Of a DNA stretch of 49,654 nucleotides, positions 7,384-13,901 are shown one piece after another; position 1 is the first letter of the stretch; each line of letters starts with the position of its first letter. Location: NCBI GenBank assembly GCA_902826065.1, contig CADEDM010000012.1:1-49654 (forward strand), in the 5' to 3' direction. The notes under the pieces were generated by a model. It did not search any database and was not told where the DNA came from. It saw only the letters and a program-made list of their open reading frames with translations. Made by a program: the position numbers and the translations under genes. This DNA is from an uncultured Acidobacteriota bacterium. GTDB taxonomy: Bacteria; Acidobacteriota; Vicinamibacteria; Vicinamibacterales; UBA2999.

Positions 7384-8943
7384 CTACGACGCCTCCAGAG
7401 GGTGAATCGGCTGGCCGTCGTTATGCTTGAGCCAGAGTGGCGCCAGCGGATCGTCGGCATCGGCGGCGACATCCGCGGCGCTCTGACCGGCGAGCAGAGC
7501 GGCGACAGCCTCGATCACGCGGCCGGCGGCGAGGGGCCGCGCGATGGCCAGCGCATGTCGCGGCTGGTCGACCAGCGTCAGCGCCCGCGCGACCTCGTCG
7601 GACGTCCCGAGCAGACGCAGGTCCGGGTGCGCGGCCAGCCATGCGGCGCCGTCGACCGGCGACTCGCCGGGCAGCGCATCGGTCACCACCACGGCGTCGG
7701 GCATCTCGGCCACCCGGCGCACCGCTTCCATCGTCGACTGCGCGGTCTCGACATCGTGGCCCTGGCCACGCAGCACCGCCTGCAGCAGGCGCCGGTGCGT
7801 CGGGTCGTGCTCCACGAGCAGCACGGTCTTTCCGGAGCAGCGCGGGCCGTCGGCGTCGCGCGGCTTGAGCACCGTCACGCCGTCCGACGGCAGCAGCAGG
7901 ACGACACTCGCCACGCGGGCGCCGTCGGTGTCGGCCATGAGCCGGCCGCCGGCGCGGCGCAGCGCTTCGAGCGCGGCCAGGCCGCCTTCATCCGAGTCGC
8001 GCCGCTGCGGGCGCGCCGCGACCGGCACGCCCGACGTCAGATAGCTCACCTCGACGCGGACGTAGCGTCCCGGCCGCGCGGTCACGTGCGCCGACGGGCG
8101 GCGCGTTCCCACTTCCACGTTCATGGTGCGGAACGTCAGCGTGCCGCCGTGCGGCATCGCCTCCACGGCGTCGGCGGCGATGGCCGTCAGCGCGTGGTGC
8201 ACGACCGCGCGGTCGATGGTGACCGTCCACGGATGGGGCGCCGGCTGCACGACCACTGCGAGGCGATGGCCGAAGGTCCGGCGCAGTTCGTCCTGCACCG
8301 CGGCCAGCAGGGCGTCGGCATCCACCGCGCGCGCCGCCTGTTCGCGCTTCTGGCTCAGGCCGCGCACCCGCGCCGATACCTGCGCCGCGGAAGTCACGGC
8401 GGTCCTGATGGCGTCGACAGCGCCGCCATCGACGGCGCCATCGGGGGTCAGCAGGCACTCGGCGTGGCCGCTGATGATGGCCAGCAGGTTGTTCAGTTCG
8501 TGCGAGAGCTGGCTGGCCTCGTCCCGCTTGGCCGGCACGGCCACCGGACCGGCGGCCGGCGCCGGCCACGCCGACACCGGCTTGATGGCGACGCGCAGCG
8601 ACGCCAGTGTGCGCGGCGCCTCGAAGGTCGCGACGAGATCCACGACGGCGGGCAGGCTCTTGCCGTCGATCCGCACCAGGTCCGCGTCCCAGCGCTCGAG
8701 CCGGCCGGTCACCGCGGCCGCGCCGAGCGCCTCGGCCAGGCGCTCTGCATCGCGGCAGAACAGGCTCAGGTGCACGCCTTCCGCGTCGCGCGGTTCGGCG
8801 AGGCCGAGCAGTCCGGCAGCCGCCGGTCCGCATTCGAGGATGCGGCCGTCGGGCGCGATGAGCAGTTCGGCCACCGGGTCGTGCGTCGGCGTCGAACTGG
8901 TCGCGGAAACGGACGTCACGGGCTGCGGAGCGGGCATCGGCAC
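7384..8943 (-). CDS. Degenerate hybrid sensor kinase (PAS / HisKA / ATPase-like / receiver)
   Basis: A 519-residue signalling protein with hybrid histidine kinase architecture but damaged catalytic parts. Residues ~22-120 are PAS-like. H148 in QLSHELNNLLAIISGHAE is a typical HisKA phospho-accepting His. In the ATPase-like region (~215-352) the N-box Asn is missing (AIAADAVEAMPHGG) and no DxGxG box is visible, although a G2-like GLAALEALRRAGG remains. The receiver (~372-490) keeps D422 (VVVTDALPG), but the conserved Lys appears as Arg (AIARPL). It may act as a scaffold or phosphorelay rather than a kinase. ATG 8943 is served by a FliA-like site at 9016-9042, 96 bp after motB. Confidence 0.82.
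   Translation of the reverse strand: MPMPAPQPVTSVSATSSTPTHDPVAELLIAPDGRILECGPAAAGLLGLAEPRDAEGVHLSLFCRDAERLAEALGAAAVTGRLERWDADLVRIDGKSLPAVVDLVATFEAPRTLASLRVAIKPVSAWPAPAAGPVAVPAKRDEASQLSHELNNLLAIISGHAECLLTPDGAVDGGAVDAIRTAVTSAAQVSARVRGLSQKREQAARAVDADALLAAVQDELRRTFGHRLAVVVQPAPHPWTVTIDRAVVHHALTAIAADAVEAMPHGGTLTFRTMNVEVGTRRPSAHVTARPGRYVRVEVSYLTSGVPVAARPQRRDSDEGGLAALEALRRAGGRLMADTDGARVASVVLLLPSDGVTVLKPRDADGPRCSGKTVLLVEHDPTHRRLLQAVLRGQGHDVETAQSTMEAVRRVAEMPDAVVVTDALPGESPVDGAAWLAAHPDLRLLGTSDEVARALTLVDQPRHALAIARPLAAGRVIEAVAALLAGQSAADVAADADDPLAPLWLKHNDGQPIHPLEAS
7404..7430 (-). promoter_or_regulatory. FliA (sigma-28)-like promoter before the diguanylate cyclase gene
   Basis: Read on the minus strand: TCAA (7430-7427), exactly 15 bp, then GCCGATTC (7411-7404). 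Consensus FliA sites are TAAA-N15-GCCGATAA. The predicted start is near 7397, about 43 nt before ATG 7354. It lies within the last codons of the kinase gene, giving the cyclase and HD-GYP pair their own transcript. Confidence 0.65.
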
Positions 8944-9015
8944 CTCGGCGGGAACCGTCGCCCGGAACGCTGCCGCTCCGGCGCCGGCTCAGGCCGGCAC
9001 GAGTCCCCCGGCGGG

Positions 9016-9042
9016 CAATCGGCCGCCGAGCCGGAAGCTTTA
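9016..9042 (-). promoter_or_regulatory. FliA (sigma-28)-like promoter before the degenerate kinase gene
   Basis: Minus strand: TAAA (9042-9039, overlapping the TAA stop of motB), 15 bp, then GCCGATTG (9023-9016). This is the best match of the four sites in the window (perfect -35, six of eight in -10). The predicted start is near 9009, about 66 nt before ATG 8943. Confidence 0.7.
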
Positions 9043-9975
9043 ATCGTGAGCGGGAGGGCGGGAGGCGGAGGCCGGCGTCGGCGCGGTCGCCGCCGCCTCG
9101 GGCGCCGGGGCCACGGCCGCGGGCGTGGGGGTGGGCGCGGCGGGCGAAGACGCACCGGCCGGCACGGCCCCCGAGGCGCGCAGGGCCTGCTCACGGCGCG
9201 TGTAGCTCTGGCTGCGTACGATGATCGAGACGCGGCGATTTCGCGGGTCCATCGGGGCGTCGGCGAGCCGCAGGTGGGTGGCGGCGAAGCCGCGCACGCC
9301 CTGCACCTGGCCCGGGTTCAGCCCGACCGCTTCCATCACGCGCCGTGCGGCATTCGCACGGTCGGCCGACAGTTCCCAGTTCGAGTACTGCTGGCCGGCG
9401 CCGAACGGCCGCGCGTCGGTGTGGCCCTCGACGACGATGTCGTTGGTCATCGTGCCCAGCTCGCGGCCGATGACGCTCAGGATGCGCACGCTTTCGCCGC
9501 GCAGCACGGCGCTGCCCGAGTCGAAGAAGCTCGACCCGTCTTTCTCGAGCAGCTCGATGCGCAGGCCTTCCTCGGTGACGCTGAACTCGATCTGATCGCG
9601 CAGGTCCTGCAGCTCCGGCGCCTGCAGGCCGTCGCGGATGTGCTCCGCGGCTTCCTCCATGCGCTTGCGCTCGACGGTGAGCGCGGCGGCGTCGGGCAGG
9701 CTGGTGACTTCCGGGGCGCGGCCCTCGTCCATGCCGGCCTCGCCGCCCTGCATCATGCCCCGCGACTTCTCGAAGTCGAACACGCCGGGGTCGCGGAAGT
9801 AGCCGGCCACCGACTTCTTGACGTCGGGGCTCGAGCTCACCAGCCACATCACGAGGAAGAACGCCATCATCGCGGTGACGAAGTCGGCGTAGGCGACCTT
9901 CCACGCGCCGCCGTGGTGGCCGCCGTGGCCGCCGCGGTTCTTCTTGATGATGATGACCGGCTGCGTGGGCTTCAT
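9040..9975 (-). CDS. motB: Flagellar stator protein MotB
   Basis: The peptidoglycan-anchoring stator subunit, 311 residues. The cytoplasmic N-terminus is His/Gly-rich (KKNRGGHGGHHGG). The single membrane helix (~27-47, VAYADFVTAMMAFFLVMWLV) carries the essential ion-binding D31. Residues 50-80 are the plug/linker. Residues ~155-265 are an OmpA-type peptidoglycan-binding domain (VVEGHTDARP, NWELSADRANAARRVM, NRRVSIIV). The last ~40 residues are an Ala/Pro/Thr tail. It follows motA by 8 bp. The His-rich N-terminus differs clearly from the second MotB at 36514-37227. Confidence 0.95.
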   Translation of the reverse strand: MKPTQPVIIIKKNRGGHGGHHGGAWKVAYADFVTAMMAFFLVMWLVSSSPDVKKSVAGYFRDPGVFDFEKSRGMMQGGEAGMDEGRAPEVTSLPDAAALTVERKRMEEAAEHIRDGLQAPELQDLRDQIEFSVTEEGLRIELLEKDGSSFFDSGSAVLRGESVRILSVIGRELGTMTNDIVVEGHTDARPFGAGQQYSNWELSADRANAARRVMEAVGLNPGQVQGVRGFAATHLRLADAPMDPRNRRVSIIVRSQSYTRREQALRASGAVPAGASSPAAPTPTPAAVAPAPEAAATAPTPASASRPPAHD

Positions 9976-9983
9976 GACGGGCG

Positions 9984-10856
9984 CTACGCCGCCTTCGCTT
10001 CAGGCTTCGCAGCCGCCTTGCAGAACTTCTCCGTCTCCTCGAAGGTCGGACGGACATGGTGCGGCAGCACGCGGCGCGCGAACTCGATCGCGATCGCCGG
10101 CGGCAGGCCCTTGAACGTGGCCAGCACGCCGGCCTTGATGCACTTCTCGTAGTTGCCGTCGTCGTCGACGCGGGCCTCGAGCGCCGTGGCCAGCGGGCCG
10201 AACATGCCGTACGACAGCAGAATGCCGAGGAACGTGCCGACCAGCGCGGCGCCGACCTTCTCGCCGATCTCCGACGGCGGGCCGTCGATCGCCTGCATGG
10301 TGATGACGACGCCGAGCACGGCGGCGACGATGCCGAGGCCGGGGAACGCGTCGGCGGTCTTGGCCAGCGCGCCGGCCGGGGCCTTCGCCTCGTGGTGATG
10401 GACGTAGAGGTCTTCATCCATCAGCGCGTCGAGATCGTGCGGCGCCATGCCGCCGACGATGATCACCTTGATCGAGTCGGCGAGGAAGTCGAGCGAGGCA
10501 TGGCGGGCCATGAACTTCGGGTAGCGCGACAGGATCGTGCTCTCCTTCGGGTTCTCGAAGTGGCCTTCGAGCGCCATGATGCCGGTCTGCTGCGCGGTGC
10601 GGAACAGCTGATACAGCATCGCCAGGAGGTCGGCGTAGTCGGCCTTGCTGAGGCCCGGCTTCAGCACCTCGCCGATCTGCTTGAGCATCTTCGTCACGAC
10701 CGGCAGCGGCGTGCTGATGAGCAGCGCGCCGACCGCGGCGCCGAAGATGATGATGAACTCGTTGGGCTGGTTCAGCAGGGCGAGCTTGCCGTGATGCATC
10801 ACGTAGCCGCCGAGCACCGAGCCGATGACGATGAAGAAACCGATGATGACGAACAT
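9984..10856 (-). CDS. motA: Flagellar stator protein MotA
   Basis: The ion-channel stator subunit, 290 residues from ATG 10856 (MFVIIGFFIVIGSVLGGYVM). A longer frame reaches 10931, but its extra 25 residues are not hydrophobic and would overlap the FliA-like promoter, so the shorter start is preferred. Four membrane segments are visible: ~1-20, ~32-52, the Pro-containing AFPGLGIVAAVLGVVI, and VGAALVGTFLGILLSYGMFG. A large charged cytoplasmic loop lies between the second and third (torque-generating region) and a Lys/Ala-rich tail ends the protein. It is followed 8 bp later by motB. FliA-type control is indicated by the upstream site. Confidence 0.95.
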   Translation of the reverse strand: MFVIIGFFIVIGSVLGGYVMHHGKLALLNQPNEFIIIFGAAVGALLISTPLPVVTKMLKQIGEVLKPGLSKADYADLLAMLYQLFRTAQQTGIMALEGHFENPKESTILSRYPKFMARHASLDFLADSIKVIIVGGMAPHDLDALMDEDLYVHHHEAKAPAGALAKTADAFPGLGIVAAVLGVVITMQAIDGPPSEIGEKVGAALVGTFLGILLSYGMFGPLATALEARVDDDGNYEKCIKAGVLATFKGLPPAIAIEFARRVLPHHVRPTFEETEKFCKAAAKPEAKAA

Positions 10857-10899
10857 GTGGAATGCGGATCCCCCGCTACCCAGCCAGGGGCCATTGGGG

Positions 10900-10926
10900 C
10901 AATCGGCCCGCTGCCCGATTCCTTGA
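10900..10926 (-). promoter_or_regulatory. FliA (sigma-28)-like promoter of motAB
   Basis: Minus strand: TCAA (10926-10923), 15 bp, GCCGATTG (10907-10900). The predicted start is near 10893, giving a leader of about 37 nt to ATG 10856. It matches in form the sites before the kinase, the cyclase and flagellin. Confidence 0.68.
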
Positions 10927-10950
10927 GGCACCGCCGCCGGCGGCGCCCCC

Positions 10951-10956
10951 TATAAT
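10951..10956 (+). promoter_or_regulatory. TATAAT -10 element before the GT4 gene; very short leader
   Basis: A perfect TATAAT sits only 15 bp before the ATG at 10972, so the transcript would have a leader of roughly 8-10 nt or be nearly leaderless. No good -35 is at 17 bp; TTGAGG (10923-10928) is too far at 22 bp. No Shine-Dalgarno precedes the ATG. Confidence 0.45.
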
Positions 10957-10971
10957 CCGGGCACCGTCCGC

Positions 10972-12072
10972 ATGCCCGCCCCGATACTGCACGTCGCGCC
11001 GTTTCTCTGGAGCGGCGCCGGCCGCGTCATCACCCGACTCTGCCTCGACCAGCGCACGACCCGTCCCGTCACCCTGGTGACGACCGGCCGGAGCGACGAC
11101 CAGGCCGACTGGCCGGCGTACCGCCGCGACTTGCGCCGGGCCGGTGTCAGGCATCACGCCATCGACTTCTTCCACCGCGACGCGGCGCGGTTCTGGGAGG
11201 GCGTGGCGGCGCTGACGGCCGTGATTCGCGAGGAGGCCCCCGGGGTGATCCACGCACACGCCGGCGTCCCCACCGCGGCCGCCGCGATCGCGCGCGAGCG
11301 CGCCGGCTCCCGGGCGCGGCTCGTGGCGCAGATGTACAGCTGGGGCGTCGGCCGGCCGGCGTGGATGGACGTGCAGGACACCTGGGCCTTTCGTCAGGCC
11401 GACCGTGTCGTGTGCTCGGCCCACGCCTACCGCCGCCTGTTGCGCGACGCCGGCGTGCCGGCTGCGCGCCTCACCTACCTGCCATGGGGTCTCGACCTCG
11501 ACGCGCTGCCCTTCCGCGGCATCACCCCGCCGAGCGGGGGACCGGTCGTGGGCTTCGTCGGCCGGCTCGAAGCGCGCAAGGGCCAGGTGGCGCTGGTCGA
11601 GGCGTTCGCGCGCCTGCGGCGGCGGCACGCCGACGCGCGCCTGGTGCTCGTCGGTCCGGTTGCCGAGCCCGCGTACGCGGACCGCCTCGACGCCGCGATC
11701 GCGCGACTCGGCGTCGGCGAGGCTGTCACGGTCGCCGGACGCGTCCGCGACGTGTCGGTGCACGTGCGCGGCTGGCACCTGTTCGTGTCGTTGTCGTCCG
11801 ATGAGGGCCAGGGCCTGGCCGTGCTCGAAGCGATGGCCCTCGGCATCCCGGTGGTCGCCCGTCCGGTGGCCGGTCTCGAAGACTTCCTCGTCGACGGGCG
11901 CACCGGATGGACGGTGCGGAGCGACGCGGCCGCCACGGTGGCGTCCACGATGCACCGCGCGTTGACCTCCGGCGCCACGCCTGGCGTCGTACGCCGTGCG
12001 CGCACGCTGGTCACGCGGCGCTACGACTGGCGCGGGATGCTGCAGCAGTTCCATCGGCTCTATCGCGCCTGA
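10972..12072 (+). CDS. Glycosyltransferase family 4 (GT-B fold)
   Basis: A 366-residue glycosyltransferase that moves a sugar from a nucleotide donor, presumably in flagellin or surface glycan assembly. The N-terminal Rossmann half is PILHVAPFLWSGAGRVITRL. The C-terminal donor-binding half has VGFVGRLEARKGQVALVEAF and the retaining GT4 E-x7-E motif in DEGQGLAVLEAMALGIPVVA. It is the only plus-strand member of the glycosylation cluster. It is transcribed divergently from motAB, and its last 13 bp overlap the end of the convergent GT2 gene. Donor and acceptor cannot be told from sequence. Confidence 0.93.
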   Translation: MPAPILHVAPFLWSGAGRVITRLCLDQRTTRPVTLVTTGRSDDQADWPAYRRDLRRAGVRHHAIDFFHRDAARFWEGVAALTAVIREEAPGVIHAHAGVPTAAAAIARERAGSRARLVAQMYSWGVGRPAWMDVQDTWAFRQADRVVCSAHAYRRLLRDAGVPAARLTYLPWGLDLDALPFRGITPPSGGPVVGFVGRLEARKGQVALVEAFARLRRRHADARLVLVGPVAEPAYADRLDAAIARLGVGEAVTVAGRVRDVSVHVRGWHLFVSLSSDEGQGLAVLEAMALGIPVVARPVAGLEDFLVDGRTGWTVRSDAAATVASTMHRALTSGATPGVVRRARTLVTRRYDWRGMLQQFHRLYRA

Positions 12073-13892
12073 GCGCCGTCGACGGGGGCGGCGGCACACA
12101 ACCGCGCGCCCAGTGCCGTGCCCGCCACGCGCGTGATCCGGGCGCGCGCGTCGGCCATTCGTGCTGCCGCCGAGGCCCGCAGGCGTGGCTCGGCCGGGCC
12201 GCCCTCGTCGAGGAACGTCCGGAAGCACTGCCACGCGGCGACGTCGAGACCGGCGCGCTCCGCCCGCACCCCCACAGAGAACAGGAACTCGCTGGTGTCG
12301 CGCGCCGCCGGGTCGTCGCACCAGGTGTCGTCGACGCTGCCGATCAGGCGCGCGTAGGCCACGGCCCGCAGCCGATCGAAGTAGTCACCGCGACGCGCCG
12401 ATGCGGCGATGTCCGTCAGTCGATCGCGCGCGGCGTCGAGCCGTCCGTCGAGCAACAGGCACTCCAGTGCCAGCGCGTCCTGCCCCGGCGTCAGCGTATG
12501 GTGCTCGAGCGCCGCCAGGTGCCGGCGCGACGCGCGGCGATCCCCGGCGGCCATCGCCATGCGCAGCCGGAGCGCCGCCGCCCGCGGCTCACCGCCATCG
12601 AGGTGCGCGAGCGCGTCGAGCGCGCGAACGTAGGCGCCGCGGCGCCCGCGGGCATGCTCCGCCAGCGTCAGCCGTTCGAGGGCGTCATCGACGCGGTCGT
12701 ACAGGCCCAGCGGCGACGGGCGGCGGCGTTCGCGGCTGGACGCCGCCCCTGCCCCGTCCGCGCCGGATTCGCTCTCGGCGGGATCCGCCGCTCCCGGCTC
12801 GTCATCCGGCGCCAGGCGTGGTTCCCACGGCCGATGCAGCGCCAGTGTCAGCGCCGTGCACGCCGCGTCGAGATGGCCGGCGGTGGCCAGCACGTCCGCC
12901 TCGCCGACGAGCGCGTCGAACGCCATCTGGAACGCCCGCGGCAGGACCGCCCGCGCGTCGTCGCGCTGATCGTCGGCGAGACGCGCGCAGGCGAGACGGA
13001 ATTGCTCGTCGTCGGTGGCGCTGCGCCAGCAGTCCACGGCGCGGGCGTCGAACGCGACCGGCGCGGCTCCCGCCGTCGCGCCGGCGCGCGGCGCGGGCCG
13101 TACGCGATCGCGTCGCGGCAACTCGGCGGCGACACGCTGCATCTGGACGTCCCACGCCGTGCGCGAGACCTGCCCCGCCGCCGCCAGCGACTCGCGGCCG
13201 AGATCGCCACGCTGCACCGGATGCCACAGGTGCGCGACGTGCGTGCCGGCCAGCGTGCGCCGCCGGAATCCGCGCGAGGCCGCGGTGACCAGCAGCTCGC
13301 GGTCCTCCCAGCCCCAGTGCTCGAACGACTCGTCGTAGCCGCCCAGGTCGCGCAGCACCTGGGTGGCACACGCGAAGGCGCCGTGCAGACCGCCGACGCC
13401 GTCCGGACTGTGCACCTGGTTGGGCCGTCCGGCGGCGACCGCCCGCAGGGCGTCAGCCGTGATCACCGCGCCGGGCTGGAACACGCGCGTCTCGGTGTCC
13501 TCGCGCGTCAATGGGAAGTAGCCGTCGCACGAGCACAGGCTGCGGCCGTCGACGCCGTCGCGCACGGCGGCGAGAACGTCATCGAGGAAGACGATGTCGG
13601 GATCGGTCTGGACGACGATCGGGTAGCGCACCACGGCCAGGCCGGCGTTGCGGGCGCGGGCGTTGTTGCGCGGGGCTCCGCCCGTGCGCAGCGTCACGAG
13701 CCGCACGTCGAGGCCGCGGCGGCGCCAGTGGTCCACGACCCCGGGCAGATCGTCGGTGCCGCCGTCGTTCACGACCACGACCTCGAACTCACTCGGCGGG
13801 ACGGACGACCACGTCAGCGACGTCAGCAACTGCTGCAGGTACGGCGCACGGTTGTAGCTGGGGACGACGAGCGACAGACGGCGTTCACGCAT
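12060..13892 (-). CDS. Glycosyltransferase family 2 with C-terminal helical (TPR-like) region
   Basis: A 610-residue protein. Residues ~1-250 are a GT-A glycosyltransferase: LVVPSYNRAPYLQQLL, VVNDGGTDD, a metal-binding DPD in VVQTDPDIVFLDD, and the catalytic region HWGWEDRELLV. This arrangement, with a C-terminal ED motif, resembles polypeptide GalNAc-transferase/chondroitin-synthase-like GT2 enzymes. Residues ~290-610 are Ala/Arg/Leu-rich helical repeats without a catalytic signature, probably a TPR-like protein-binding region. It is the last gene of the long minus-strand run, 9 bp after the GT2-GT4-TPR gene, and converges on the plus-strand GT4 with a 13-bp overlap. Confidence 0.88.
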   Translation of the reverse strand: MRERRLSLVVPSYNRAPYLQQLLTSLTWSSVPPSEFEVVVVNDGGTDDLPGVVDHWRRRGLDVRLVTLRTGGAPRNNARARNAGLAVVRYPIVVQTDPDIVFLDDVLAAVRDGVDGRSLCSCDGYFPLTREDTETRVFQPGAVITADALRAVAAGRPNQVHSPDGVGGLHGAFACATQVLRDLGGYDESFEHWGWEDRELLVTAASRGFRRRTLAGTHVAHLWHPVQRGDLGRESLAAAGQVSRTAWDVQMQRVAAELPRRDRVRPAPRAGATAGAAPVAFDARAVDCWRSATDDEQFRLACARLADDQRDDARAVLPRAFQMAFDALVGEADVLATAGHLDAACTALTLALHRPWEPRLAPDDEPGAADPAESESGADGAGAASSRERRRPSPLGLYDRVDDALERLTLAEHARGRRGAYVRALDALAHLDGGEPRAAALRLRMAMAAGDRRASRRHLAALEHHTLTPGQDALALECLLLDGRLDAARDRLTDIAASARRGDYFDRLRAVAYARLIGSVDDTWCDDPAARDTSEFLFSVGVRAERAGLDVAAWQCFRTFLDEGGPAEPRLRASAAARMADARARITRVAGTALGARLCAAAPVDGAQAR

Positions 13893-13901
13893 GACCGGTT
13901 C

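Noticed and set aside
7357-10152. A 931-codon plus-strand open frame
   Set aside because: Opposite motB and the kinase, with Arg/Gly/His-rich translation and no recognisable motif. An antisense shadow.
9984-10931. Longer MotA start at 10931
   Set aside because: The extra 25 residues are polar, would precede the first membrane helix and overlap the FliA-like promoter. ATG 10856 begins directly with the helix.
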